A program made the position numbers and the translations under genes. DNA of 64,000 nt from CAYPHA01 sp964410215. GTDB lineage: Bacteria; Calditrichota; Calditrichia; Calditrichales; CAYPHA01. The notes beneath the pieces are model-generated. The model did no database searches. It was not told the origin of the DNA and worked only from the letters and a program-made list of their open reading frames with translations. Location of the stretch: NCBI GenBank assembly GCA_964410215.1, contig CAYPHA010000004.1, forward strand, positions 62,001 through 126,000, written 5' to 3'. Positions 7,877-17,598 of this stretch are shown here, piece after piece; within the stretch, counting starts at the first letter, position 1; every line of letters begins with the position of its first letter.

Positions 7877-10534
7877 ATGTCACATATATTTCATTTTCAG
7901 ACAGTATTTCTAAGATTCACAGTCATTGCTGTATGGATGACCCTCCAGATGCCTCTTTCAGCGTCGACACTGGTCAAATCCTATTATGTGGAACAGGGCC
8001 AGCTGCTGGTGCGGTCTAATATCGAGTCGGAACAGGAACCCAGCTTGTCGCTTGTCCTGAGCGGCGGCGGCGCCCGTGGCCTTGCTCATATCGGTGTTCT
8101 CCGGGCACTCGAAGAGCATGATGTTCCGATTGACCTCATCGTAGGGTCGAGTATGGGGAGTGTCATCGGTGGCTTATATGCAGCCGGATACACACCGGAC
8201 CAGATAGAGAACATTGTTAAGTCAATCGACTGGCCGGATATTTTCAGGGACGAAACAGCACGGGGCACCCTGTTCCTGGGGCAGAAGGGTGAACAGGACA
8301 GGTACCTGCTTTCTATCCGGTTTAAAAATTTCCAGCCTTATATTCCTGTCTCCATAAGTCCCGGACAGAAAGTACTCACCATATTGTCAGATCTTTTTTT
8401 GCGGGCTTATTACCAGCCCCGCGGTGATTTTGACAACCTGCGCATACCTTTCCGGGCGGTCGCAACGGATGTTGTTTCCGGGAAACGGGTTGTTCTCGGT
8501 GACGGCAATCTGGCGGAAAGCATTAACGGATCACTGGCTATTCCGCTTTTGTTTTCACCGGTCGCTATTGATTCGATGCTGCTTTTTGACGGTGGATTAT
8601 TGTCTAATATGCCGGTCGATGTGGCAAAAGATATGGGTGCCGATATCACACTCGCTGTTAATATCACCTCGAAATTGCGTCCGCGCTCTGAGATGAATGC
8701 ACCCTGGGAAATCGCAGATCAAGTAACCACCATCATGGCCGAACCCGTAAACAGCCTTCAGGAGGACAAGGCCGATGTGATCATACAGCCCTTACTGGAA
8801 GATTACCTGAATACGGATTTTGATCACATTGATACGATGATCGAAGCCGGCTACAGCGCTGCGATTGGTAAAATGGATACTCTGAAGCAACTGATTCAGG
8901 AGAAACGGTATCGGATCAGCTATAATTATCGCATTTCGAAAGTTACCCTCCCGGAGGAATTCGTCGATGAACATCAGGATTTGAGCAGACAGCTGCAACT
9001 GACAAAAAACAGGATTGTCAGTCTGGCAGACATCTCCGGTGATCTTGACCGCTTGCTGGCCTGCGGCTGTTATGCCCGCGTTGCCGCCCATCTTACCGGT
9101 GTTGACAGCGCCCTTCATGTTGAACTGGATCTGGACCCGTTTCCTGTACTTGATTCCATTGATATCCGCGGTAATCGCAGTCTATCAAGGAAGGAACTGC
9201 TGTCGGCTATGCGTTTGCGTCCGGGTATGCTGATTCATGCCGATTCATTAAGGCATGATTTTGAAGCCATAACAAAACGATACCGCACGTTCGGTTTTTC
9301 CCTGATGAACCTGGAGGAAGCCGGGCTCAATCTCGATACCGGATTGCTTTCAATCGTTATCGATGAAGGTGTGATCGGTAAAATAAAAATCGAAGGCAAT
9401 AAGGAAACAAAACGCTTTGTTATTAAACGGGAAGTAGAACTGCGTCCGGGGGATGTATTCAACTGGAAAAAAGTCAATAAATCTATTGAAAATATTTATG
9501 CCACCCAATTATTTGACAGGGTCAGTGCCGATATTGTCCCGAAAGCTGATGAAACCCAGCTTCATATCAAAGTCGAAGAAAAATCATCCATACGAATGCA
9601 AATCGGCGGAAAGCTGGATAACGAACGGCGCGCCCAGTCCTACATCGAGTTCGGTGATGATAATTTCATGGGAGGGGGTATAAAAACAACGCTGCTTACC
9701 CGCTTCGGACTCAGAGATGGGCTTATCAGTGTTAATGTCCGCAATGACCGGATTTTCACAACTTTTCTCACATTTACCCTGCAGGGCTATTATTCATGGC
9801 AGATCAACCATATTACCGGCGGGGGCCAGTCAGGGCGATACCGGGAAAGACGCTACGGTGCCCGCTTCCAGATCGGACAGCAATTAAGGCGGATCGGACA
9901 GCTGGCGGCTGAACTCCGCATTGAAAAGGCCAGAGACCGCTCTTACTCCGGAACATTTACGCTGGAGCAGGATCTCGAATTACGCACATTCTCTCTTCAT
10001 TCCATCACTGATAAGCGTGACCGGATTGATTTCCCGACAAGCGGTATCTATAATAACTGGATATGGGAAAGCGGCAGTAAATTGCTGCTGAACAGCCAGG
10101 AGTCTTATACCCGGGCTGCGCTTAACCTTGAAGGCTATTATACACTGCGCAAAAATCACACCTGGCATATCCGTGTTATGGCCGGTGTCGGGGATGAAAC
10201 ACTGCCATTTTCTGAAACCTACCGTCTTGGTGGTTTGCATAGTTTTTTCGGGATACTGGAAAATCAATATTATGGCAGGCAGATCGTGCTTATGAACGGT
10301 GAATACCGGTTGAAACTGCCTGTCGATTTCATGAATGGAACCTACCTTGGCGGAAGATTTGATTTTGGCGGAATCTGGGAAAAACCGGAACTGCTGTTTG
10401 ACGCAGAGGATTTTTTCACGGGTATAGGCGGTTACCTCGCGTTTGACACCATTCTCGGCCCGCTCTATATGGCTTATGGACAAATGAGCGCGGGCAGGTC
10501 GGCTGTCTATCTCTCACTCGGTTTTAATTTCTGA
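7877..10534 (+). CDS. Patatin-like phospholipase fused to POTRA and Omp85 barrel (PlpD/type Vd-like)
   Basis: The chosen ATG at 7877 gives a signal peptide ending near PLSAS; an in-frame TTG at 7847 would add ten residues ahead of it. A patatin domain carries the oxyanion loop GGGARG (about residue 63), the nucleophile motif GSSMG (Ser about 92) and the Asp motif DGG. Two POTRA-like modules follow (LDSIDIRGN and IGKIKIEGN). The remaining 330 residues alternate beta strands and end in Phe, as in an Omp85 barrel. Such proteins place a lipase at the outer membrane and may export it. The last 21 bases overlap the convergent mutY gene. Domain order is clear; whether the lipase domain is released is unknown. 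Confidence 0.9.
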   Translation: MSHIFHFQTVFLRFTVIAVWMTLQMPLSASTLVKSYYVEQGQLLVRSNIESEQEPSLSLVLSGGGARGLAHIGVLRALEEHDVPIDLIVGSSMGSVIGGLYAAGYTPDQIENIVKSIDWPDIFRDETARGTLFLGQKGEQDRYLLSIRFKNFQPYIPVSISPGQKVLTILSDLFLRAYYQPRGDFDNLRIPFRAVATDVVSGKRVVLGDGNLAESINGSLAIPLLFSPVAIDSMLLFDGGLLSNMPVDVAKDMGADITLAVNITSKLRPRSEMNAPWEIADQVTTIMAEPVNSLQEDKADVIIQPLLEDYLNTDFDHIDTMIEAGYSAAIGKMDTLKQLIQEKRYRISYNYRISKVTLPEEFVDEHQDLSRQLQLTKNRIVSLADISGDLDRLLACGCYARVAAHLTGVDSALHVELDLDPFPVLDSIDIRGNRSLSRKELLSAMRLRPGMLIHADSLRHDFEAITKRYRTFGFSLMNLEEAGLNLDTGLLSIVIDEGVIGKIKIEGNKETKRFVIKREVELRPGDVFNWKKVNKSIENIYATQLFDRVSADIVPKADETQLHIKVEEKSSIRMQIGGKLDNERRAQSYIEFGDDNFMGGGIKTTLLTRFGLRDGLISVNVRNDRIFTTFLTFTLQGYYSWQINHITGGGQSGRYRERRYGARFQIGQQLRRIGQLAAELRIEKARDRSYSGTFTLEQDLELRTFSLHSITDKRDRIDFPTSGIYNNWIWESGSKLLLNSQESYTRAALNLEGYYTLRKNHTWHIRVMAGVGDETLPFSETYRLGGLHSFFGILENQYYGRQIVLMNGEYRLKLPVDFMNGTYLGGRFDFGGIWEKPELLFDAEDFFTGIGGYLAFDTILGPLYMAYGQMSAGRSAVYLSLGFNF

Positions 10535-11605
10535 TTTGTAAATCCATTCTAAAATTTTCTGATGGGCACGATGGACCGGCAATTTATGGACCGTTTCGGT
10601 GCCCGCCCAGCGCCAGTCAACATGGTGTTCGCTTCGTACTTCTCCGCTGCTGATGTCGAGTAAAATGGGTTTATAGCGAAGCCTGAAATGTGAATAGGTA
10701 TGAACCATAGGTTCGGAAACGCGTACTATTTTAGCCCGGACCCCATATTCGCTGTTCAGACGTTCATAGATCTTCTCTTCGGGCAGCTCCAGATAATCGC
10801 TTTCAACAGCCGGAAGTTCCCACATGGATGCCAATAGTCCGCTTTCCGGACGCTTTACCAGTAACAGATCATCGGCTCTGCGTACAGCAAAGACAATCTG
10901 CTTTTTCTCCCGGTTTTTCCGGCCGGGGGATTTATGGGGCAGACGATACTGGGAATCCACAGCATAAGCTCCGCAGTACGACTGAACAGGGCATGACGAA
11001 CAGAGCGGATTCAGAGGTTTACAGACGAGGGCACCCAGTTCCATAACGGCTTCATTAAAAGCACCGGGGTCCCCGGGGGCGAGCATTTCCTTGCACGCGT
11101 TGAAGATGCGTTTTTTTGTCCGGTTCAGTCGCACATCTTCATCGATCACCAACAGGCGTGATACGACGCGTATCACATTGCCGTCAACAACGGGATACGG
11201 TTTATTAAAGGCGATGGACAGTATGGAAGATGCTGTATAGGGACCAATTCCGGGGAGTGACAGCGCTTCATCGTAGTCTTCGGGGAATCGCCCGCTATAT
11301 CGCTCGATGATTTGCCTGGCGGCTTTCAGCATATTTCGTCCGCGGGAATAATAACCTAAACCGGACCACAGAGACAGGACATCTTCTTCACCGGCTGCAG
11401 CTAAATCACCAATAGAAGGATAGGTCGTGATAAAACGTTCGTAATAGGGAAGCGCCTGCTCTACCTGCGTCTGTTGCAGAAGGAATTCGGACAGGAAAGT
11501 TGCGTACCATGACCCGGCACTGCGCCAGGGAAGTGGACGTTTTGCTTCTCTGAACCATGTCAATAATTTTATGCGGAATTGATGGATTTGGTTCTGCGTC
11601 ATCAT
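10514..11605 (-). CDS. mutY: A/G-specific adenine DNA glycosylase
   Basis: MutY removes adenine mispaired with 8-oxoguanine. The N-terminal HhH-GPD domain shows LLQQTQV, LPGIGPYTA and the catalytic Asp in VDGNVIRV. The iron-sulfur ligands follow as C-x6-C-x2-C-x5-C in CKPLNPLCSSCPVQSYC. The C-terminal third is a Nudix-like domain that recognises 8-oxoguanine (VFAVRRADDLLLVKRPE). The ATG at 11605 is chosen over an in-frame TTG at 11626 because it matches the usual short N-terminus. The 3' end overlaps the patatin gene by 21 bases on the opposite strand. Confidence 0.95.
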   Translation of the reverse strand: MMTQNQIHQFRIKLLTWFREAKRPLPWRSAGSWYATFLSEFLLQQTQVEQALPYYERFITTYPSIGDLAAAGEEDVLSLWSGLGYYSRGRNMLKAARQIIERYSGRFPEDYDEALSLPGIGPYTASSILSIAFNKPYPVVDGNVIRVVSRLLVIDEDVRLNRTKKRIFNACKEMLAPGDPGAFNEAVMELGALVCKPLNPLCSSCPVQSYCGAYAVDSQYRLPHKSPGRKNREKKQIVFAVRRADDLLLVKRPESGLLASMWELPAVESDYLELPEEKIYERLNSEYGVRAKIVRVSEPMVHTYSHFRLRYKPILLDISSGEVRSEHHVDWRWAGTETVHKLPVHRAHQKILEWIYKSEIKTE

Positions 11606-11653
11606 TCCGGAAAGAATAGAATTCAAAGAAAAAATATTCCTCAGAGGGTGATG

Positions 11654-13072
11654 TTATGAAAACTTCATTGTCTCTTCAAACCATTTTGAAGTGTGTGAAC
11701 GTACCATCTGAACCAGGCAGATCTGTGCAATAAAGGGTGATGGATTACGAAGGGAGTTTTCATACAGGTTGATCAATGCATTGCTGTACTTATCGAGATA
11801 GACGCTGTCGATTTGGGTGGGATCACCCAGGACAATTAATTTCGTGTCCTCGCCCAGACGGGTTCCCAGTGTGCGCATCTGAAACGGATTGGCATTTTGT
11901 GCCTCATCGAAAATCACGAATGAGTTGGCCAGGTCCGCGCCCCGGACATCCGCCAGGTTCATCAATTCAATAACACCGGAATCGAGCAGTTTTTTATATC
12001 CTTCTTCCGCATCGCTGGTGGACGTAAACTGGCGCAGTTTATCCATAAACGGCCGCATGCGGGGAATCAACTTGCGTTTAACTGATCCCGGCAGGAAACC
12101 GATATCCTCACCGAGCCGACTCTTTGTAACGATCGGTTTAATAAGCTTGATGGAATCGTATTTTCTTTCTTTAAAAACCTTTTCAAGGGCGGCGGCCATG
12201 GCAATATGGGTTTTACCTGTACCTGCCCTTCCTATGATGATCTGTACACGAATGTCATCATCCATTGCCTGATGCATGCAGACCGCTTGTTCAAAGTTGT
12301 ATTTATTATCGGTATCACCCAGGACCTTCGGTGCGGTGTCCAGTACCTTTGTCGAAAAATAATCAAAATATCGTATCTGATTGCCTTTTCGTATACCGAG
12401 TCCGAAAAACTGTTTTGCCGGATCAAGAAGGGCGATACCTTCATTTTCACGCAATTTCCATTTTTTCCGGTAGGGGATAGTCCACTCTGTTGATATTTTA
12501 GAGGTGAAAACCTGATTGATTTCCTCTTCTTCAAGGCTGATTTCCCTGATGGTTTGAAAAAAGCTGCTCAGGTATTCCTCGGAAATTTTATCATGCAGAT
12601 AATCCTCAGTATGGATATTAAAGGCGGCGCACTTGATGCGCAGGTTACGGTCTTTTGTAACCAGAACAAACTGCCTGTGGGGAAATGCCTCCCTGAGGCC
12701 CATGAGCTGTGAAATAAAACCGTTGTCCTTATATTTGAGATCCAGTTCCCGGGGAAATTGATCCGAAAAATAACCTTTCAAAAAGTAAAGTATTCCGTTC
12801 TTTCCATTGGGGATGTTGATACCCTCTTCGGGATTCTCATCCCGGGACAGGAGATGTTCCAGTTTCTGGCTGATGTCACGGGAGTTATAGCCAATGACCG
12901 GATCATTTTTCTTGGAGTCGATTTCTTCCAGTGTCAACATTGAAATAAGGACGATGTTTTCCTCAAAACGGAAAATGGCTGATGGATCATGTAACAGTAC
13001 ATTTGTGTCAATCATGTACACATGGCGTTCATCCTTGTTTTTCAATAGGGCTAAATCATTAAACACGACCAT
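11654..13072 (-). CDS. PIN domain-PhoH family ATPase (PhoH2-like)
   Basis: The ATG at 13072 (MVVFNDLALL) is preferred over a non-ATG start 48 bases upstream. An N-terminal PIN ribonuclease domain begins at YMIDTNVLLHDP, with further acidic residues in LTLEEIDSKK and VTKDRNLR. A PhoH ATPase domain follows with Walker A GRAGTGKTH and Walker B FVIFDEAQN. This PIN-PhoH order is the PhoH2 architecture, linked to RNA unwinding and cleavage. It is the gene after mutY reading leftward but lies upstream of it in transcription, about 50 bases apart, so they may be cotranscribed. The physiological RNA target is unknown. Confidence 0.92.
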   Translation of the reverse strand: MVVFNDLALLKNKDERHVYMIDTNVLLHDPSAIFRFEENIVLISMLTLEEIDSKKNDPVIGYNSRDISQKLEHLLSRDENPEEGINIPNGKNGILYFLKGYFSDQFPRELDLKYKDNGFISQLMGLREAFPHRQFVLVTKDRNLRIKCAAFNIHTEDYLHDKISEEYLSSFFQTIREISLEEEEINQVFTSKISTEWTIPYRKKWKLRENEGIALLDPAKQFFGLGIRKGNQIRYFDYFSTKVLDTAPKVLGDTDNKYNFEQAVCMHQAMDDDIRVQIIIGRAGTGKTHIAMAAALEKVFKERKYDSIKLIKPIVTKSRLGEDIGFLPGSVKRKLIPRMRPFMDKLRQFTSTSDAEEGYKKLLDSGVIELMNLADVRGADLANSFVIFDEAQNANPFQMRTLGTRLGEDTKLIVLGDPTQIDSVYLDKYSNALINLYENSLRNPSPFIAQICLVQMVRSHTSKWFEETMKFS

Positions 13073-13212
13073 ATTACTCTCTCGATTGGATATAAAGACC
13101 ACATAAAATATAAGGATCAATTATTAAAAATTCATTTAAATCTGAATAAATTCGTTATAGGATTCTAACAAACAGGCTGAATGAAGTGAACATTCCCGTT
13201 AAAATATTGTTT

Positions 13213-13241
13213 TTGGAAATTGATCGTAACCGATGTATTTT
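13213..13241 (+). promoter_or_regulatory. Candidate sigma70-like promoter for the U32 gene
   Basis: TTGGAA, a 17-base spacer and TATTTT lie 36 bases before the start codon. The match is moderate and the region is AT-rich, so chance is possible. Confidence 0.4.
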
Positions 13242-13276
13242 TACAGGCTTTAGCAACGTATGTACAGGAGAATGTA

Positions 13277-14569
13277 ATGAACCGGGTTCCTGAATTACTG
13301 GTACCAGCCGGCAGTTTTGAAAAAATGCAATATGCCCTGGCTTTTGGCGCTGATGCGATCTATGCCGGAATCCCACAATATTCGCTACGGGCCCGGGAAA
13401 ACGATTTTAAGCCGGATCTTCTGAGCAGGGCCATTTCAGAAACGCGCGAACTGGGGAAACGTCTCTATCTGACTATGAACATTTTTCCGCACAACAGGAA
13501 GATCAAGGGCTTCGAAAAGACGTTGAAATGGGTGGCGGAATTGAATCCCGATGGGGTTATTATGGCGGATCCCGGAATGATCATGTATGCCCGTGAGACC
13601 TATCCTGATTTAACAATACATCTGTCGACGCAGGCAAATGCCATCAACTGGATGACGGTTAAGTTCTGGCACCAGGTCGGTGTAAAGCGCATCATTCTCA
13701 GCCGGGAGTTGACGATGGAAGAGATCCGGGAGATCCGGCAAAGGGTGCCGGATATCGAACTGGAGACCTTTGTCCACGGAGCAATCTGCATGGCCTATTC
13801 AGGCCGCTGCCTGCTCTCCAATTATTTCAATCATCGTGATGCGAACCAGGGCGTATGCAGCAATGCCTGTCGATGGGATTATAAAGTGTACCGGGAACCA
13901 CCCGAGATGCAATCCGAGCATGATGTGTATCTGCCGTTAAAGGAACACTATTATCTTGAGGAAAGTGAGCGTCCGGGAACACTGATGCCTGTGGACGAAG
14001 ACGAACATGGGACCTATATTATGAACGCGAAAGACCTCAGTGCCATTGATATCCTTCCCCAGCTTGTTGCCACGGGTATCGACAGTGTCAAGATCGAGGG
14101 CCGGACGAAGTCGCTGTATTACGTCAGTACCATAACGCGCGCTTACCGCAGGGCGCTGGATCTGCTGCAACAGGAGGAAGACATAACTGATGATGTGCGC
14201 AGGGAAGTCTATGCCGTGGCGAACAGGGGCTATGTGACCGGCTTTCTGGAAAAAAATCCACTCGAAAAAGGCCAGAATTATGAATCGGGGCATTCAAAAT
14301 CACAAACCCACCAGTATATCGGTATTGTGAATTCATACGATGAGTCGGATGGAATGGCGGTGATAAAAGTGCGTAACCGCTTTGAAACAGGTGATTCAAT
14401 TGAATTGATAACACCCGGGAAAACGGTTGCCTTTAGGGTAAATGAAATTGTGGATATGGATGGTAATACAACATGTGTGGCCCATGGCGGTGGAAAAGAT
14501 ATAAAAATCCGACTGCCGGAAAAACCATCGCGATTTGCATTATTGCGCAAAAACCTGCTCAGGGAATAA
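13277..14569 (+). CDS. U32 peptidase family protein (TrhP/YegQ-like tRNA hydroxylation)
   Basis: The start at 13277 has AGGAG six bases upstream; the frame extends further but without a Shine-Dalgarno. The protein opens with PELLVPAGSFEKM, the usual U32 N-terminus, and has the family signature ETFVHGAICMAYSGRC followed by a Cys cluster (GVCSNACRW). A C-terminal beta domain begins near YIGIVNSYDE. This layout fits the TrhP/YegQ branch, whose E. coli member takes part in prephenate-dependent 5-hydroxyuridine formation in tRNA. The gene stands alone and is divergent from phoH. The substrate cannot be read from the sequence. Confidence 0.88.
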   Translation: MNRVPELLVPAGSFEKMQYALAFGADAIYAGIPQYSLRARENDFKPDLLSRAISETRELGKRLYLTMNIFPHNRKIKGFEKTLKWVAELNPDGVIMADPGMIMYARETYPDLTIHLSTQANAINWMTVKFWHQVGVKRIILSRELTMEEIREIRQRVPDIELETFVHGAICMAYSGRCLLSNYFNHRDANQGVCSNACRWDYKVYREPPEMQSEHDVYLPLKEHYYLEESERPGTLMPVDEDEHGTYIMNAKDLSAIDILPQLVATGIDSVKIEGRTKSLYYVSTITRAYRRALDLLQQEEDITDDVRREVYAVANRGYVTGFLEKNPLEKGQNYESGHSKSQTHQYIGIVNSYDESDGMAVIKVRNRFETGDSIELITPGKTVAFRVNEIVDMDGNTTCVAHGGGKDIKIRLPEKPSRFALLRKNLLRE

Positions 14570-14714
14570 AAAATCCCGAAACATACCCGTTCCTGATCAA
14601 TTCAGATGCAATTTCAAAAAAATTTTTGTAAATTATTTTTTTTATTCGAATGACGATAATACAAACAGATATTTATTTGAATAAAGAAACGTCTGAACAA
14701 CGTAAAGGGCATTC

Positions 14715-15755
14715 ATGGAGAAAAAGATACAATACTGTGTTGACATGTTACCCCGGGTTTCCAGAACATTCGCACCTACGATCCGCATGCTGCCGCATGG
14801 GTTGAGCCTCCAGGTTACGGTGGCTTATTTACTATGCCGTATTGCGGATACGGTTGAGGACAGCGCGGCGCTGTCTGTTTCGCAAAAACGCGAAATGCTG
14901 GACAGTTATGCCAATATTTTCAGGCATCCTGACGAAAATGCGCTCGGCAAATTCATGGATATGGTTCCGTTTTTGCCACAGGAGACACCTGATGATGAGC
15001 TGGTGTACCAATTTCCCGATGTCTATGACGTGTTCAATACGTTTTCTCCGGTGATGCGCAAGCATATTGCCCGCTGGGTTATAGAAATGTCAATGGGGAT
15101 GGGTAAATTTGCGCAATCTGCCCTGAGAAAACGGTTTACATTTCTGGATACGATGAAAGAGCTGGATGAATATACATATTATGTCGCCGGCACGGTCGGT
15201 TATCTTTTAACCGAGCTGTTTTCATATTACTCAAAAAAGATCACCCCGTCCATTAAGGATAAACTGGAAGGACTGGCAGAATCGTTTGGTAAAGGACTGC
15301 AACTGGTTAATATCATCAGGGATATGAAGAACGATCTGACCCGGGGGCAGTCATATATCCCGGAAGAATTGTTGTTAAAATATAACCTGGACAGGGAGAG
15401 CATCTTCAGGGAAGAAAATGCTGCCCGGGCGGAGAAGCTGTTCAACGAACTGATACAGAGTGCGGTGGATCATCTCGACAGAGCCCTGGATTATGTGACA
15501 CATATTCCCAAGGATGAAAGGCGTATTCGGCTGTTTTGTATGCTTCCTCTCTTCTGGGCGATGCGAACGTTGCAGTTGATTCAGCAGAATACGATGGGGC
15601 TCCTGAAAAATGACAAGATAAAAATATCCCGCACGATTATCCGGAACGAATACTATCTCGCTTTTTTTACGGTGTTCTCCGACAGGCTGATGCGCTGGCA
15701 TTATCAGAGTATCCGAAAACAGTTTAACCAGCCGTTACCTGCACACAGTTATTAG
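14715..15755 (+). CDS. Squalene/phytoene synthase family protein
   Basis: This enzyme family condenses two prenyl diphosphates head to head. Both Asp-rich motifs are visible: LLCRIADTVEDS near residue 42 and NIIRDMKNDLTRGQSYIP near residue 198. The segments MSMGMGKFAQ and YYVAGTVGYLL resemble squalene synthases more than phytoene synthases. The length of 346 residues is typical. The gene stands alone between U32 and the convergent CDGSH gene, so the neighbours do not show whether the product is squalene, a hopanoid precursor or a carotenoid precursor. Confidence 0.85.
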   Translation: MEKKIQYCVDMLPRVSRTFAPTIRMLPHGLSLQVTVAYLLCRIADTVEDSAALSVSQKREMLDSYANIFRHPDENALGKFMDMVPFLPQETPDDELVYQFPDVYDVFNTFSPVMRKHIARWVIEMSMGMGKFAQSALRKRFTFLDTMKELDEYTYYVAGTVGYLLTELFSYYSKKITPSIKDKLEGLAESFGKGLQLVNIIRDMKNDLTRGQSYIPEELLLKYNLDRESIFREENAARAEKLFNELIQSAVDHLDRALDYVTHIPKDERRIRLFCMLPLFWAMRTLQLIQQNTMGLLKNDKIKISRTIIRNEYYLAFFTVFSDRLMRWHYQSIRKQFNQPLPAHSY

Positions 15756-15760
15756 AAAAA

Positions 15761-15997
15761 TTACAGTTTTCGATGCGTGCCGTCGCAGAAAGGTTTGTTG
15801 CCGGTCTGCTTACAGGCACACCAGGCGACTTTTTTTTGCTCTTCAATTTCTACCCGGACGGGTTTAATATCAGTTGTTCTATGCGAGCCGTCGCAAAAAG
15901 GTTGTTTCGCGGAAAGACCACATGCACACCAGAAGTACTTTCCGGGTTCAACTTCCTCTACAATGGGTTTTTTTTGATATACTTTGGGTTCACTCAT
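15761..15997 (-). CDS. Tandem CDGSH iron-sulfur domain protein
   Basis: This 78-residue protein holds two CDGSH units. The first is CACG followed by PFCDGSHR and the second CACK followed by PFCDGTHRKL. Each supplies three Cys and one His for a 2Fe-2S cluster of the mitoNEET type. The two units are similar at DNA level too, pointing to an internal duplication. AAGGAGAAC precedes the ATG. It lies five bases from the end of the convergent squalene synthase gene. Electron transfer or cluster transfer is likely from the family; the partner is not known. Confidence 0.92.
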   Translation of the reverse strand: MSEPKVYQKKPIVEEVEPGKYFWCACGLSAKQPFCDGSHRTTDIKPVRVEIEEQKKVAWCACKQTGNKPFCDGTHRKL

Positions 15998-16091
15998 TTT
16001 TTGTTCTCCTTATTGTAGACAGATTTGGGTAATGTCTGATGTTGAATAGCACCCGCATTAATTTGTACCATTTCATTGACCAGTCACCACT

Positions 16092-17492
16092 ATGAATAAT
16101 ATAGAATTAACCAACTATATACAAGACCTGCTGCCGGAAGAATTCACGGAATTTCTTTCTGCGCCTTCTGAACCGACCGCGATCCGGGTCAATTCGCTGA
16201 AAATGGATAGCGAAACATTCTATGAGCGGTTGTGCGAAAAGGGTGTAAAGCCCGTTCCCTTGTTCATGAATAAAAATGGTTTCGCCGTCGAAGAGAGGTC
16301 GCTTGCAATGAGTCACACGCTCGATTTTTTTCAGGGACATTTCTTTTATCAGGGAATATCTTCCCAGATACCGGCATTGATTCTGGATCCCGGTCCGGGT
16401 GACCGTGTGTTGGACCTTGCGGCAGCACCCGGCTCAAAATCTTCTCAAATCGGGGCATTGATGCGAAATCGCGGGATGCTGGTTGCTAATGATGTTTCCC
16501 GGTCGCGCATCCAGGCGCTGAATGTTAATACACAGCGTGCCGGGATGATCAATCATCTGATCTATAATCTGGCAGGCGAACGGTTTGGAAATATGTTCCC
16601 CGGTTTTTTTGATAAAGTTCTGATCGATGCGCCATGTACGGCTTTGGGGACCCTTAGTACAAATAAGGAGATCTGGAGCTGGTGGAGCCTTGAGAAACTG
16701 AACAAACTGGCTGGAAGGCAGGAAACATTACTCATCGCCGGTATCAAGGCCCTCAGGGCCGGCGGAGAGCTCGTATACTCAACCTGTTCCCTGACGCCGG
16801 AAGAAAATGAATGTCACATAGAACGAATGTTGAAGTCCTATCCCTTGGAAATTGTTTCCATGCAAAAAAACTGGTTTGAGGTGTATGATCATGGAATATT
16901 ATGTTCCCCGACATCAAAACCGGGTGAGATTGCGTCTAACAGTTTGCGCATCTATCCCCACCGGCATAATCAGGAGGGTTTTTTTGTCATAAAAATCAGG
17001 AAAACAGATCATATAACCAGGCCGGCGACGGAAAAGAAATACAATATGATGGAACCAAAAAAACCAGATCATCCTGATATCTTACCGGTTTTGAAGGATG
17101 TATCGAAAAACTGGGGTATCCCTTCGGAAACCTGGAAACAGTATCGCTACTTACGCACAAAAGAGCGGCTCTGGATGCTAAACGATGAAATGACTGCTTT
17201 CCCCGATGAACGGTTTATGAACGGGGGGCTTTTACTTGCCGAAAAAAGAGGTCACATGTGGAAATTGACCAATCAATCGGTTCAGTTCTTTTCCGGTCAT
17301 ATTTCAAAACGATTATTAGAACTGAGCCGGGAGGAGCTTGCTCATATATTTTTGCATGGAAGATGCCAGAAAACCGGATTGATGGATGGATATTATGCCC
17401 TGCAGTTTAATCACAACGTCATCGCCAGTATTTATGTAAATGATTCCACTTGTACATTAAGGTTGCCCCATTTTTTTCGCTTAGTACTTTAA
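16092..17492 (+). CDS. RsmB/RsmF (NSUN)-type rRNA cytosine-C5 methyltransferase
   Basis: The SAM-binding motif is VLDLAAAPGSKSSQ. The two cysteines used by m5C RNA methyltransferases are both present: DAPCTALGT and YSTCSLTPEEN. The N-terminal 90 residues match the short helical extension of RsmF. The C-terminal 150 residues, beginning about HPDILPVLKDVS, look like the RsmF-type region ending in a PUA-like fold. At 466 residues it is close to RsmF (about 480). It probably methylates a cytosine in 16S or 23S rRNA; the position cannot be predicted here. Confidence 0.88.
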   Translation: MNNIELTNYIQDLLPEEFTEFLSAPSEPTAIRVNSLKMDSETFYERLCEKGVKPVPLFMNKNGFAVEERSLAMSHTLDFFQGHFFYQGISSQIPALILDPGPGDRVLDLAAAPGSKSSQIGALMRNRGMLVANDVSRSRIQALNVNTQRAGMINHLIYNLAGERFGNMFPGFFDKVLIDAPCTALGTLSTNKEIWSWWSLEKLNKLAGRQETLLIAGIKALRAGGELVYSTCSLTPEENECHIERMLKSYPLEIVSMQKNWFEVYDHGILCSPTSKPGEIASNSLRIYPHRHNQEGFFVIKIRKTDHITRPATEKKYNMMEPKKPDHPDILPVLKDVSKNWGIPSETWKQYRYLRTKERLWMLNDEMTAFPDERFMNGGLLLAEKRGHMWKLTNQSVQFFSGHISKRLLELSREELAHIFLHGRCQKTGLMDGYYALQFNHNVIASIYVNDSTCTLRLPHFFRLVL

Positions 17493-17598
17493 AAAACAAT
17501 AGCTTAAATTTGAAAATCCGAACAATTCCGATGTTTTTGCTAAGAAAATTCAATTCCATGTCGAATTCCTGAGGTGAGGGTAGAGACTGAGTATCCAT

